Program-made: the position numbers and the translations under genes
Notes under the pieces: model-generated
Database searches by the model: none
What the model saw: only the letters and a program-made list of their open reading frames with translations
What the model was told of the DNA's origin: nothing
Shown here: positions 1-9,200 of the stretch, piece by piece
How the letters are laid out: each line of letters begins with the position of its first letter
Position numbering within the stretch: the first letter of the stretch is position 1
Source: an uncultured Roseovarius sp.
GTDB lineage: Bacteria > Pseudomonadota > Alphaproteobacteria > Rhodobacterales > Rhodobacteraceae
Reading direction: 5' to 3'
NCBI GenBank assembly: GCA_947496175.1
Contig: CANMBU010000001.1
Location: 558,001-622,000, forward strand
Length of the DNA stretch: 64,000 bases

Positions 1-240
1 TTGCTGGACGCCTGCGATGCCGCTGATGTTTTCATCCTGCATTCCCCGCCGAAAGACGTGGCTGACTTGACCTCCGCTGGCATGTCAGTCGGCTCCACCG
101 CGATCCGCGATGCCATCACCCGCGTTCAGCCCAAACTGGCCGTTTGCGGTCATATCCACGACAGCTGGGGCCAGACCGGACAGATTGGCGCAACCCGTAT
201 TGTCAATCTCGGCCCACGCCCCAATTGGTTCGATATCTGA
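1..240 (+). CDS. Metallophosphoesterase, C-terminal part (runs off left edge)
   Basis: Only the last 79 codons are inside the window; the frame is open to base 1, so the real start lies upstream. The motif GHIHDSWG near residue 51 is the late GHxH metal-binding block of calcineurin-like metallophosphoesterases, and the NLGPRPNWFDI ending is normal for small cytosolic members of that family. The first residues visible (FILHSPPKD) fit the preceding HSPP segment of the same fold. Substrate cannot be told from this part. It ends 21 bases before moaB and may be co-transcribed with it. The family call is fairly safe; the exact role is open. Confidence 0.75.
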   Translation: MLDACDAADVFILHSPPKDVADLTSAGMSVGSTAIRDAITRVQPKLAVCGHIHDSWGQTGQIGATRIVNLGPRPNWFDI

Positions 241-261
241 TCACACAATTTACAGGCCGCC

Positions 262-804
262 ATGTCCCAAAACACCGACACCAAGGACTTCATCCAGGTC
301 CGCATTGCCCTCTTGACCGTGTCCGACACGCGCGACTCCTCGCAGGACAAATCCGGCGATGTGCTGGCAGAGCGGATCACCACTGCCGGGCATCACCTCG
401 CGGAACGGCGGATCGTGAAAGATGAACGCGACCAGATAGCAGCACAGCTACGCACCTGGATCGAGGATGAAACCGTGGATGTCGTGCTCTCGACAGGCGG
501 CACCGGCCTGACGGGTCGCGATGTGACCGTTGAGGCCCACCGCGATGTCTATGAAAAGGAAATCGACGCCTTTGGCACGGTCTTCACCATCGTTTCCATG
601 CAGAAAATCGGCACCAGCGCCGTGCAATCCCGGGCGACCGGCGGTGTCGCGGGTGGTACATATCTTTTTGCCCTGCCGGGAAGTCCCGGGGCCTGCAAAG
701 ACGCCTGGGATGAAATCCTGCAATACCAGTTCGACTACCGCCACCGGCCCTGCAATTTCGTGGAAATCATGCCTCGATTGGACGAACATTTGCGCCGGAA
801 GTAA
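262..804 (+). CDS. moaB: Molybdenum cofactor biosynthesis protein B
   Basis: A 180-residue protein of the MoaB/MogA fold, which binds molybdopterin and in many bacteria adenylates it before molybdate insertion. Family marks seen are the N-terminal LLTVSDTR segment, the TGGTGLTGRDVT loop (around residues 78-89) that forms the molybdopterin site, and ALPGSPGACKDAWDEIL near residue 140. Length fits MoaB. It follows the phosphoesterase by 21 bases. No other molybdenum genes are in the window, so whether it acts as MoaB or as MogA cannot be decided from context. Cytosolic, no signal peptide. Confidence 0.93.
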   Translation: MSQNTDTKDFIQVRIALLTVSDTRDSSQDKSGDVLAERITTAGHHLAERRIVKDERDQIAAQLRTWIEDETVDVVLSTGGTGLTGRDVTVEAHRDVYEKEIDAFGTVFTIVSMQKIGTSAVQSRATGGVAGGTYLFALPGSPGACKDAWDEILQYQFDYRHRPCNFVEIMPRLDEHLRRK

Positions 805-818
805 CAAGTATGTGCGTT

Positions 819-843
819 AAACCTCGAAACAGTCGTGGTTTTT
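819..843 (+). terminator. Possible weak terminator after moaB
   Basis: AAACC-t-CG and CG-t-GGTTT form an imperfect stem around a short loop, followed by a run of T. It lies 15 bases past the moaB stop and before the efflux genes. The T/T mismatch makes it a modest candidate. Confidence 0.4.
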
Positions 844-898
844 CATATATTCTTGAGTAGAAACGATTGTCTTCGTGCATCACAAAAGGTCTTTGCCA

Positions 899-2359
899 AT
901 GCGGTTCTTGCGCACCAGCCTGACCGGACTTTTCCTGTTGTCTTTGACACTGGGCCTGTTCGTCTACGCCGGGCAGATCGTGTATTCCGCCGTTCAGGAA
1001 CGCATCGCCGCTGAGGCACCTAGCGCGCCTCGGCGTGAAAGGGTTTTCGTTGTCAACACGATTGAGGGCAGACTGGCCACCGAAACGCCAACACTAGTGG
1101 CCTTTGGTGAAGTGATCAGCCGGCGCACGCTGGAAATCCGTGCACGGACGGGCGGTACACTGGTCGAGCTGGCTCCGGATTTCGAAGACGGCGGGCGTGT
1201 TGAGGAAGGCCAGCTTCTGGCGCGGATTGATCCGGCAGACGCACAATTTGCCCTCGACCGGGCACAAAGCGATGTCACCGATGCCGAAGCCGAAGAGCGC
1301 GAAGCAGAGCGCGGTCTGTTCCTTGCTCAGGATGATCTGAATGCCGCCCGCGCGCAGGCCAAACTGCGCGACAAAGCACTAACTCGTCAGCTTGATTTGC
1401 AAGAACGTGGCGTTGGCACCGCTGCGACCGTGGAACTCGCCGAGCTTGAAATGGCGCAAGCCGATCAGACGGTTCTGTCGCGCCGACAAGCCCTTGCCGT
1501 GGCCGAAGCACGCGTGGATCAGGCTCAAACACAACTCGCCAGGTCCCGGATCGCCTTGGCAGAGGCCAAAAAGCGGTTCGAGGACACACGCATCGTCGCG
1601 GGGTTTTCCGGCACGCTAGGAGATGTCTCAGTCGTCGAGGGCCGGTTTGTCTCAGCAAACGAAAAGCTGGCCGATCTTGTTGACAGCGCGCGTCTGGACG
1701 TGGCCTTCCGACTGTCCACCGCTCAGCATACGCGCCTGTTGGATGAAACCGGGCGCATCACCCAAACGCCGATGACCGCGCGTCTTGACGTGTTTGGTGT
1801 TGAAATCGAAAGCACCGGACGCATCACGCGTGACAGCGGATCAGTAGAAGACGGGCAAACCGGTCGCCTGGTCTTTGCTCAGTTGGACAGCGCTGTTGGC
1901 CTCAAACCTGGCGATTTTGTCACTGTGGAAATCACCGAACCACCGCTGGAGAACGTCGTGCGCCTGCCTGCGACAGCACTTGGGGCAGACGGGCGGGTGC
2001 TGATTGTCGGGGCAGAAGACCGTCTTGAGACGCGTGTCGTGACACTGCTACGCCGCCAGGGCAATGAAATTCTCGTACGCGGCAACGGGCTGGAAGGGCA
2101 AAGAATTGTGGCCCAGCGCACACCCCTTCTTGGTCCAGGTCTAAAGGTTCGAGTCATTGAACCCCTCGCAGATGAGAACCAGCAAGCCACCGCAGATTTC
2201 CTGGAGATAAGCGACGAACACCGCGCGCGGCTTCAAAACTTTGTTCAATCCAATACCGACATGCCCGAGGCCATCAAACAGCGACTGCAAGAACAGCTGA
2301 CCCAACCCCGTGTGCCTGCACGTGTGGTCGAACGGCTTGAACGCCGGATGGGTGGCTAG
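899..2359 (+). CDS. RND efflux periplasmic adaptor (membrane fusion protein)
   Basis: A 486-residue HlyD/AcrA-type adaptor that would bridge the inner-membrane pump encoded next to an outer-membrane channel. It has an N-terminal membrane segment (FLRTSLTGLFLLSLTLGLFV), a split lipoyl half with GGTLVELAPDFEDGGRVEEG, a long alpha-helical hairpin rich in A, E, R and Q over about residues 115-220, then a beta-barrel domain. A GTG start at 875 is possible, but ATG at 899 is preceded by AAAAGG at a usable distance and puts the membrane helix near the N terminus, so it is preferred. It lies 3 bases before the permease gene; no outer-membrane factor is nearby. Substrate unknown. Confidence 0.85.
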   Translation: MRFLRTSLTGLFLLSLTLGLFVYAGQIVYSAVQERIAAEAPSAPRRERVFVVNTIEGRLATETPTLVAFGEVISRRTLEIRARTGGTLVELAPDFEDGGRVEEGQLLARIDPADAQFALDRAQSDVTDAEAEEREAERGLFLAQDDLNAARAQAKLRDKALTRQLDLQERGVGTAATVELAELEMAQADQTVLSRRQALAVAEARVDQAQTQLARSRIALAEAKKRFEDTRIVAGFSGTLGDVSVVEGRFVSANEKLADLVDSARLDVAFRLSTAQHTRLLDETGRITQTPMTARLDVFGVEIESTGRITRDSGSVEDGQTGRLVFAQLDSAVGLKPGDFVTVEITEPPLENVVRLPATALGADGRVLIVGAEDRLETRVVTLLRRQGNEILVRGNGLEGQRIVAQRTPLLGPGLKVRVIEPLADENQQATADFLEISDEHRARLQNFVQSNTDMPEAIKQRLQEQLTQPRVPARVVERLERRMGG

Positions 2360-2362
2360 GTC

Positions 2363-5300
2363 GTGATGCGCGACTTACCCGACCGTGCAGGCGGTGTGAT
2401 TTCGTATTTCACCCGCCATCGTACCGCCGCCAACTTATTGATGGTGCTGCTGATCATCCTGGGGCTTGCTGCGGCCCCCCGGATGAAGGCGCAGTTCTTT
2501 CCGGATGTGATCATCGACAATGTCACAGTATCAGTGATCTGGGACCGCGCCAGCGCCGAGGACATGGACAGTGCCGTGGTCCAGCTTCTCGAACCCACGC
2601 TATTGGCCGTGGAAGGTGTCATCGAAAGTATGGCCACAAGTACCGAGGAAAACGCCAGTATTGTCCTGGAATTTGAACCCGGTTGGGACATGTCTCGCGC
2701 GGCCGCAGATGTTGAAAGCGCGGTCGACACGATCACTGACCTGCCCGAGGATGCCGAAGAACCGACTGTAACTCGCGGTGTCTGGCGTGATCGGGTGACA
2801 GATGTGGTGATTTCTGGCCCGGTCGATGTCACGCAAATCGGTCAATATGCGGATGAACTTGTCCTACGGCTCTATGATGCAGGCGTCACCCGGACCACGG
2901 TCCGGGGCATCGCCGATCCGCGTACCGTTGTCGAAGTGCCAACCACCAATTTGCTGGCCTTTGACATCACCATGGCCGAAATCGCCGAGGCCATTGATCA
3001 GGAGGTCGAGGCAGACCCCGCCGGAGATGTCAGCGGCGGCGACACGCGCATTCGGGTGGGCGTTGAAAAACGTGACGTGCGGGATATCGAGGACATTGTC
3101 CTGCGCTCCAACCTCGACGGCACCAAGCTCAGGATTGGAGATGTCGCCTCCGTGCGCAGTAAAGGCATTGACCGCGTTCGCTCTTATTTTGTTGATGAAA
3201 AACCTGCCATTTCCGTGCGCGTAGATCGCTCCGCCGAAGGGGATGCCATCGCCATCCAGTCGCAGGTTGAAGAGATTGCACAGACGATGCAATCCACTCT
3301 GCCAGAAGGTGTCGAGGTTCTTCTGATCCGTACAAGATCCGAGGCTATTTCCGCCCGCCTGCAAACGCTTCTCGACAACGGTCTGACAGGTCTGGCTCTG
3401 GTCATCGGGCTCCTGTTCCTTTTTCTCAACGCCCGCACAGCGTTTTGGGTTGCGGCAGGTATCCCCGTGGCAATGCTGACGACGATTGCGTTGATGTATC
3501 TAGGGGGTCTGACCATCAATATGGTCTCGCTCTTTGCGCTCATCATCACGCTTGGCATTGTCGTGGATGACGCCATCGTGGTCGGCGAACACGCCGATGC
3601 GCGTGTGCGAAAACTGGGGGAGACCCCCGTGCAGGCCGCAGAACGTGCTGCACGCCGCATGGCGCTTCCGGTGTTTTGCGCCACACTGACCACATTGATC
3701 GCTTTTTTCGGCCTCGTGGCTATTGGCGGACAGTTTGGCAATCTCATCTACGCCATCCCCTTCACAGTCATCGCCGTTCTTATCGCATCACTGATTGAGT
3801 GCTTTCTCATACTGCCCAACCACATGGCGCACGCGCTGACCCAATCAGAACGCGAGCGCTGGTACGACTGGCCCAGCCGCATGGTCAATCGTGGCTTTAC
3901 GTGGGTGCGTGAGACGCTGTTCCGCCCGCTCATGGCGCTTGTGATCAAGGCGCGCTATCCGGTCTTTGCCTTCATCGTTGTGCTACTGGCCGCACAAGCC
4001 GCCCTTTTCATCAAAGGCGATGTGCAATGGCGGTTCTTCAACGCCCCAGAACGCGGCAGTGTCACCGGCAATTTCATGATGGCCCCGGGCGCCACGCGCA
4101 ACGACACGCTTGAGATGATGCGCGAATTGCAACGCGCCACCGAGGAGCTTGGGCAAGAGTATGAGACCCGGTACGGCGCCAATCCGATTGATTTCGTTCT
4201 GGCCGAGATCGGCGGCAATGCCGGTTTTGGCCTCGCTGGGGCCGACACGAAAGAGCCGGACCAATTGGGCGGCATTTCGATTGAACTTATAGACCCCGAT
4301 TTGCGCCCGTATTCCAGCTTTGCCTTCGTCGGTGAACTGCAGGAACGCGTTAATCGCCACCCGCTTGTCGAAGAGTTGAGTTTTCGAGGCTGGCGCGCGG
4401 GCCCCGGGGGTGACGCGCTTGATGTCGAGTTCTTTGGTGCGTCTGCCGGCACGTTAAAGGCCGCTTCCGAGGCTCTGAAAGAGGCGCTCCTGCGCTTCCC
4501 CGAGGTTTCGGCTGTGCAGGACAACCTTGCCTTTGACAAGCAAGAGCTTGTTCTGGAACTCACGGCACAGGGCCAAGCGCTTGGGTTCACGACAGATACG
4601 ATGGGGCGCGTCGTTCGCCATCGCTTGAGTGGCATTGAGGCTGCCACCTATCCGCTTGGTCCGCGCAGCGCGGAAATACGCGTAGAACTTCCCGAAGATG
4701 AAATCTCTGCCGATTTCCTGGAAGCCATGCAGATCCGCGCACCCTCGGGCGCATATGTCCCTCTGGCCGATATAGTCAGCGTCCAGCAAAGCATCGGCTT
4801 TTCCACCATTCGCCGCGAAAACGGCATCCGTCTGGTCAATGTCACCGGCGATATCGCCGAAGATGACCCGGCACGTGCTCAGGCTGTCACGGATGCGCTC
4901 AGGGAAGAAGTCCTGCCGGATATCGCCAGCACCTATCAGGTCGAATGGCGTCTGGGTGGACTGTCAGAGCAGGAAAACGAATTCCTGCAAGACACCCGCG
5001 TGGGCCTGATCCTGACATTGGCAGGGATCTACCTCGTGCTGGCATGGGTCTTTGCCAGTTGGACGCGACCAATCGTCGTCATGGCGGTGATCCCCTTTGG
5101 CCTTGTTGGCGCGATATGGGGTCATGCATACTGGGACATCCCCTTCAGCCTCTTCAGCGTGATCGGCCTTTTGGGCATGATCGGGATCATCATCAACGAT
5201 TCCATCGTTCTGGTGACCACCATTGATGACTACCGTCGCGACCGCGCCATCGTACCCGCCATCATTGAAGGGGCTGCCGACCGATTGCGACCGGTTCTTT

Positions 5301-5764
5301 TGACGACGCTTACAACGGTACTGGGTCTTACGCCGCTGCTTTTTGAACAGTCCACCCAAGCGCAATTCATCAAGCCTGCGGTGATCACGCTGGTCTACGG
5401 GCTGGGCTTTGGCATGGTTCTTGTCCTGATCCTGGTGCCTGCGATCATGGCCATCCAGAATGATGTGCATCACTACACACGGTCCCTGCGGCGTGGTCTG
5501 CAAACACGTCAGGGTGGGTTGCAAATCACATTGGGCGTAGGAGTGGTTCTGTCATTCACATGGATGGCGCTGACGCTCGGCTGGACAGTGATCGAGGGAC
5601 GTTTGCCGGGATTTCTGTCGGCCATCGCACCCAACGCAAGCGACAGCGCTCAGATGCCAATCGCCTTAGCCGTCTTCGTGGTTGGTCTCAGTGTATTGCT
5701 TGTTTTTTGCTACTTAATCACAGCTCTGCTGCGTCACCGCGCTCAGCCCGCAGGACAGCCCTGA
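2363..5764 (+). CDS. RND efflux transporter permease (AcrB family)
   Basis: A 1133-residue inner-membrane proton-driven pump. The duplicated AcrB layout is visible: one membrane helix (LLMVLLIILGLAAAP), a large periplasmic domain, a helix bundle around residues 340-480 with GIVVDDAIVVGEHAD, a second periplasmic domain, and a second bundle from about residue 890 with GMIGIIINDSIVLV. The acidic pair in helix 4 (VDDAIVVGE) stands where AcrB has its proton-relay aspartates. GTG at 2363 is followed directly by ATG at 2366, and either could be the start. It forms an operon with the adaptor. Its last 22 bases overlap the end of the convergent DsbD-like gene. Substrate cannot be inferred. Confidence 0.92.
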   Translation: MMRDLPDRAGGVISYFTRHRTAANLLMVLLIILGLAAAPRMKAQFFPDVIIDNVTVSVIWDRASAEDMDSAVVQLLEPTLLAVEGVIESMATSTEENASIVLEFEPGWDMSRAAADVESAVDTITDLPEDAEEPTVTRGVWRDRVTDVVISGPVDVTQIGQYADELVLRLYDAGVTRTTVRGIADPRTVVEVPTTNLLAFDITMAEIAEAIDQEVEADPAGDVSGGDTRIRVGVEKRDVRDIEDIVLRSNLDGTKLRIGDVASVRSKGIDRVRSYFVDEKPAISVRVDRSAEGDAIAIQSQVEEIAQTMQSTLPEGVEVLLIRTRSEAISARLQTLLDNGLTGLALVIGLLFLFLNARTAFWVAAGIPVAMLTTIALMYLGGLTINMVSLFALIITLGIVVDDAIVVGEHADARVRKLGETPVQAAERAARRMALPVFCATLTTLIAFFGLVAIGGQFGNLIYAIPFTVIAVLIASLIECFLILPNHMAHALTQSERERWYDWPSRMVNRGFTWVRETLFRPLMALVIKARYPVFAFIVVLLAAQAALFIKGDVQWRFFNAPERGSVTGNFMMAPGATRNDTLEMMRELQRATEELGQEYETRYGANPIDFVLAEIGGNAGFGLAGADTKEPDQLGGISIELIDPDLRPYSSFAFVGELQERVNRHPLVEELSFRGWRAGPGGDALDVEFFGASAGTLKAASEALKEALLRFPEVSAVQDNLAFDKQELVLELTAQGQALGFTTDTMGRVVRHRLSGIEAATYPLGPRSAEIRVELPEDEISADFLEAMQIRAPSGAYVPLADIVSVQQSIGFSTIRRENGIRLVNVTGDIAEDDPARAQAVTDALREEVLPDIASTYQVEWRLGGLSEQENEFLQDTRVGLILTLAGIYLVLAWVFASWTRPIVVMAVIPFGLVGAIWGHAYWDIPFSLFSVIGLLGMIGIIINDSIVLVTTIDDYRRDRAIVPAIIEGAADRLRPVLLTTLTTVLGLTPLLFEQSTQAQFIKPAVITLVYGLGFGMVLVLILVPAIMAIQNDVHHYTRSLRRGLQTRQGGLQITLGVGVVLSFTWMALTLGWTVIEGRLPGFLSAIAPNASDSAQMPIALAVFVVGLSVLLVFCYLITALLRHRAQPAGQP

Positions 5765-6570
5765 ATTTCCACAGCACGCCCCTGACCCAGAACCGTGATG
5801 CGGACATCCGACCGTTTCAACGCAAAGGAGCTCCCCGACACATGCTGCATGGTGGTTTGCGCCACGATTTTGTTGCCCTGACGCTCCGATTTACTTGGGG
5901 CGACCCAAATCTTTGGATCTCCCACCTCAAAGACGGTCACTTCTCTCGCACCTTGGCTTGGCACTGTGATCACCGCCGAGAGCTGCAATCCATCCTCAAT
6001 CGGAGACATGCGGCACGCCACATGTGACACACCTGCCTCGGAGGCCGAAAATGGCCGAGAGGCCAAAGAGGCGACAATTGCCGGATCACGCTTGCCTTTG
6101 GCGTTCGGCAAATCCTGAGCCACGGACACCTTGACCGGGATACACACCTCGCGACACACGCCCAGCTCAATCTCGCCCTTCAACTGCATGGCCTGTCCCG
6201 GCGCTTTGGGCGCGACATGCAGCGGTAACGTAACCGAGCTGTCATAGCCAATGGTCATGTAGCGCCCTTGCGGAATTTGCTTGGGCATCGGCCAGTCCAC
6301 TTTGACCCCCGACACGTTACGCGAGCCAGCCCAGTTGAACCGTGGGGGAATACCTGCATCCCCCGGCGCGCGCCAATAGGTCTTCCACCCCTCACCCAAC
6401 TCAAGGTGAAGCGCCGCAACTTGGCGGCCGTCCGAGCCGCGCCAACCGGGGATCACATGCGCCTTGACCACGTCGTCCAGGTCAAAGGACTGCGCCTCTG
6501 ACAGCGAGCCCAATACGGCCAGACCAGCAGCCGCCAGGAAAGTCGGAATCATTTTCATAGGGTACGACAT
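5743..6570 (-). CDS. DsbD N-terminal-domain-like periplasmic protein
   Basis: About 275 residues with a signal peptide (MIPTFLAAAGLAVLGSLSEAQS) and the fold markers of the periplasmic alpha domain of DsbD/ScsB: GWKTYWRAPGDAGIPP and the redox segment GVCREVCIP with a CxxxC pair. Such stand-alone domains pass electrons between membrane thiol transporters and periplasmic partners. The transmembrane and thioredoxin parts of DsbD are absent here, so a membrane partner must be encoded elsewhere. The frame is open to 6636, but GGCGGA just upstream of the ATG at 6570 supports that start and gives a normal signal peptide. Divergent from yqgE. Confidence 0.75.
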   Translation of the reverse strand: MSYPMKMIPTFLAAAGLAVLGSLSEAQSFDLDDVVKAHVIPGWRGSDGRQVAALHLELGEGWKTYWRAPGDAGIPPRFNWAGSRNVSGVKVDWPMPKQIPQGRYMTIGYDSSVTLPLHVAPKAPGQAMQLKGEIELGVCREVCIPVKVSVAQDLPNAKGKRDPAIVASLASRPFSASEAGVSHVACRMSPIEDGLQLSAVITVPSQGAREVTVFEVGDPKIWVAPSKSERQGNKIVAQTTMQHVSGSSFALKRSDVRITVLGQGRAVEIQGCPAG

Positions 6571-6693
6571 GCCCATTCCGCCGATAAAGTCCAACTCACA
6601 TTCAAGCGAGTTTTTGTCGTGATGCCAAGAGAGCACGCTTGCGCCGGGCGATTGCGGCCCCCATCATGGCGACGTGAGACTCAGAGGCCCCAC

Positions 6694-7257
6694 GTGCGAG
6701 AAATTGATCTGACCGGAAAACTGCTGATCGCCATGCCCGCCATGAGCGACCCCAGATTTGCGCAATCCGTGGTCTTCATGTGCGCTTATTCTGGCGAGGG
6801 AGCCATGGGCCTTATTGTCAACAAACCTGCAGACGGGCTGAGCCTTCATGCATTGCTGGACCAATTGGACATTTCGCACGAAGACGCCTCGACAGACCTG
6901 CCGGTCCATTTCGGCGGCCCGGTCGAAAATGGCCGGGGCTTTGTTTTACATGATGGCGCGCATCATTCTTCCATATCAACACTGGAAGTGAACGACGCCT
7001 TTGGCATGACCGCGACACTTGATATCCTGGAAGACATCGCCAGCGGCCAGGGCCCAAAGCAAAGCCTTGTGGCGCTGGGTTATGCCGGATGGGGACCAGG
7101 GCAACTTGAGGCAGAAATCTCGCAAAACGCTTGGCTGACCGTCGAGGCGGACCCCGATTTGGTTTTTGGACCACAAGATGACTGCAAGTGGGAAGCGGCC
7201 CTTAACAAGCTTGGCGTCAGCTCAGTCACGCTCTCATCCGAAGCCGGCCACGCCTGA
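6694..7257 (+). CDS. YqgE/AlgH family protein (DUF179)
   Basis: A 187-residue cytosolic protein of the UPF0301/YqgE family. Diagnostic stretches are LTGKLLIAMPAMSDPRF at the N terminus, GAMGLIVNKP, FGGPVENGRGFVLH and GYAGWGPGQLEAEI. The molecular role of the family is not settled. The frame opens at 6619, but residues before MREIDLTGKL look unlike the family. GTG at 6694 has AGAGG six bases upstream and starts at the conserved N terminus, so it is the chosen start. The promoter is divergent with the DsbD-like gene. It ends in front of a double hairpin. Confidence 0.88.
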   Translation: MREIDLTGKLLIAMPAMSDPRFAQSVVFMCAYSGEGAMGLIVNKPADGLSLHALLDQLDISHEDASTDLPVHFGGPVENGRGFVLHDGAHHSSISTLEVNDAFGMTATLDILEDIASGQGPKQSLVALGYAGWGPGQLEAEISQNAWLTVEADPDLVFGPQDDCKWEAALNKLGVSSVTLSSEAGHA

Positions 7258-7261
7258 GAGG

Positions 7262-7311
7262 CCAAAAGCTTTCAAAAAGCTTTTGGGAAGTCTTTTCTGA
7301 AAAGACTTCCC
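7262..7311. terminator. Two overlapping perfect hairpins between convergent genes
   Basis: CCAAAAGCTT (7262-7271) pairs with AAGCTTTTGG (7277-7286) across 5 bases, and GGGAAGTCTTTT (7285-7296) pairs with AAAAGACTTCCC (7300-7311) across 3 bases. The two stems share the GG at 7285-7286. Both contain A/T runs on each side, so they can end transcription from yqgE on one strand and from the hydroxylase gene on the other. Confidence 0.75.
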
Positions 7312-7323
7312 TCCAAGTCGCAC

Positions 7324-8316
7324 CTACCGCGTGTACATCTGCTTTTTGTAAGCCCGCGTGCGCTCCGTCGCGTCAGCCGTGCCATCGTGGTATGTGCCAA
7401 ACCACCGGTCAAAAGGGATCTCGGAGGTGCCGTAGTTGCACTCGAAATACCGGTGATGCAGCTGATGAAAGAAATCCCCGGCCCGCGCCGCAGGCTGGTC
7501 TTTCGGGATCAGCTTCTCAAATCCGGAATGCGACAAAACCGGGCTGATCTGCTGAAAATAAATATGGAACAGCACATGCAACGGGTGCGAAGCCACAACC
7601 AGATGAACAAAATAGGTGGTGAAATACATGCAGTTCTCAAACCAATGGTTCGAGATCCCCGACCACGGACCGACATTGACATTCCGGTGATGCACCGCGT
7701 GGACATGTTTGTAGAGCTTTGGATGATGCTCCAACCGATGCACCCAGTAAAAGTGCAGCCCTGACCACATCGGGATGAAGAACATCCAGACCACGAACCA
7801 CACAGGCGCGCTGGCGAATGTGATCGTCGGGGCAAAGCCATTTGCCATCGCCCAGAAGATGACCCACTGATAGACCGTCGCCACAGTCATCGCACTGCCC
7901 AGCGTCCACCAGATGTTGTCCAGCACCTGATTGTTGAACGTGAACGTGCCGTTGTTGCGCGTCAGGTCCCGGCGGTCGAACTTGGTCTTCATGTCCTGCC
8001 CTCGCCGGATGTAGAGCCACCAATGTAAACCGCCAGCCACCAGCGTCTGAGGCACCATGTTGATCAGCCAGATCGTAAACATCCAGCCAAACGCAAAGCT
8101 TTGCATCGCCTCCAGGGGCGGCAGGAAGAGAACATAGACAATCACCGTAATGGCAAAACAGACTGTCAAAGCCGTGATCTGAAGCCACGCGCCCGAATAC
8201 CAACGCAAAACCGCGCGAGGATTGGGCGGCCAGCTGAACACCGGGTTCAGCGTGACTAGATCCTCCGGCCGATGGTTCCAGCGATCCGCCTCAGGGTCAT
8301 GTACTGCATCTGTCAT
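7324..8316 (-). CDS. Membrane di-iron fatty acid hydroxylase / sterol desaturase family protein
   Basis: A 330-residue membrane protein with the histidine boxes of the fatty acid hydroxylase superfamily: HRLEHHP, HAVHHR and HQLHHRYFE. These bind a di-iron centre that inserts oxygen into, or desaturates, lipid-like substrates. Hydrophobic helices lie around residues 45-100 and 150-195. ATG at 8316 has GAGGAG six bases upstream; the longer open frame to 8358 lacks support. It starts 11 bases after the aldolase stop, so the two look like one unit. Substrate is unknown; the pairing with an aldolase is not one I can tie to a known pathway. Confidence 0.85.
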   Translation of the reverse strand: MTDAVHDPEADRWNHRPEDLVTLNPVFSWPPNPRAVLRWYSGAWLQITALTVCFAITVIVYVLFLPPLEAMQSFAFGWMFTIWLINMVPQTLVAGGLHWWLYIRRGQDMKTKFDRRDLTRNNGTFTFNNQVLDNIWWTLGSAMTVATVYQWVIFWAMANGFAPTITFASAPVWFVVWMFFIPMWSGLHFYWVHRLEHHPKLYKHVHAVHHRNVNVGPWSGISNHWFENCMYFTTYFVHLVVASHPLHVLFHIYFQQISPVLSHSGFEKLIPKDQPAARAGDFFHQLHHRYFECNYGTSEIPFDRWFGTYHDGTADATERTRAYKKQMYTR

Positions 8317-8326
8317 GGCACGCTCC

Positions 8327-9088
8327 TCAATGCGCGTAGTCCGAGCCTTCTTCGTCAAGAATCGCCATCAACTCCGCCAGATGCCGCTCGGCCTGTCCGG
8401 GATATTCTTCAATCTCGCGTGCTGTCTTTTCAGCAATCTCATCAGACAGCACACGCATCGGCTGCCCTGTCTGCAACGCACGGATATAGGTCTCTGCCGC
8501 ACGCTCGAAATAATACATCCGGTTAAAACAATCCGCGACGGTGTCGCCCATGACCAGAATACCGTGATTGCCCATGATCATGACCTTTTTCGTCGGGTCC
8601 TGAAGCTGGGCAGCACAGCGTTCGCCCTCATCCTCAAAGGCCAGCCCGCCAAAATCTTCATCAATCACATAGCGATTGAAAAACGTCGCCGTGTTCTGAT
8701 CAATAGGCGGCAGGTTGCTATCTGCAAGGCTCGCCAGCACGGTGGCGTGAATGGAATGCACATGCATCAGACACCGGTGATGCGGGCAACGCCGATGCAC
8801 GGACCCATGCAACCCCCAGGCACTGGGATCCGGCGCGCCAGGCCGGTCCAAAGTGTCCGGATCATTGGCATCCAGCAGCAACAGATCACTCGCCTTGATC
8901 CGGCTGAAATGCACTTGATTGGGATTCATCAGAAACTGCGTGCCATCTTCATTCACAGCAAGGCTGAAGTGATTGGCGACCGCTTCGTGGAAGTTCAGCC
9001 GCTCAGTCCAGCGAAATGTCGCGGCCAGTTGCACGCGTTCCCGCCAGAAAGCAATATTTGCGGTTTCGTTGGATTTCGGCTGCAACAT
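8327..9088 (-). CDS. Class II aldolase/adducin family protein
   Basis: About 253 residues of the zinc-dependent class II aldolase/adducin fold, with the metal-binding pair in MHVHSIHA, the GNHGILVMG segment near residue 185 and NFHEAVANHFS near the N terminus. Members cleave sugar phosphates or act on related carbonyl compounds; this branch (L-fuculose aldolase-like) also contains many uncharacterised proteins. ATG at 9088 follows AAAGGAG at good spacing, so it is preferred over the frame start at 9136. It is the first gene of a unit with the hydroxylase and is divergent from the LysR gene, which is the likely regulator. Confidence 0.85.
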   Translation of the reverse strand: MLQPKSNETANIAFWRERVQLAATFRWTERLNFHEAVANHFSLAVNEDGTQFLMNPNQVHFSRIKASDLLLLDANDPDTLDRPGAPDPSAWGLHGSVHRRCPHHRCLMHVHSIHATVLASLADSNLPPIDQNTATFFNRYVIDEDFGGLAFEDEGERCAAQLQDPTKKVMIMGNHGILVMGDTVADCFNRMYYFERAAETYIRALQTGQPMRVLSDEIAEKTAREIEEYPGQAERHLAELMAILDEEGSDYAH

Positions 9089-9200
9089 GGAACCACTCCT
9101 TTCGCGCGTTTCATTCACGTTGCCCAAGCCTGTCAAACTTTACAAACAATAGATTTCGCGCCATGACATTAATAAAATTAATGTATAGATCGTGCATAAT
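9089..9200. promoter_or_regulatory. Divergent promoter region with palindromic AT-rich site
   Basis: ATTAAT-AAA-ATTAAT at 9168-9182 is a perfect inverted repeat 18 bases before the LysR start codon. Its size and T-N11-A pattern suit a LysR-type operator, placed to control both its own gene and the aldolase-hydroxylase unit. The AT-rich stretch also holds possible -10 elements (TATAGAT, CATAAT). Confidence 0.5.

Noticed and set aside
8222..9166. 314-codon plus-strand frame across the aldolase gene
   Set aside because: It is the antisense shadow of the aldolase/hydroxylase genes, which have clear motifs and ribosome sites on the other strand.
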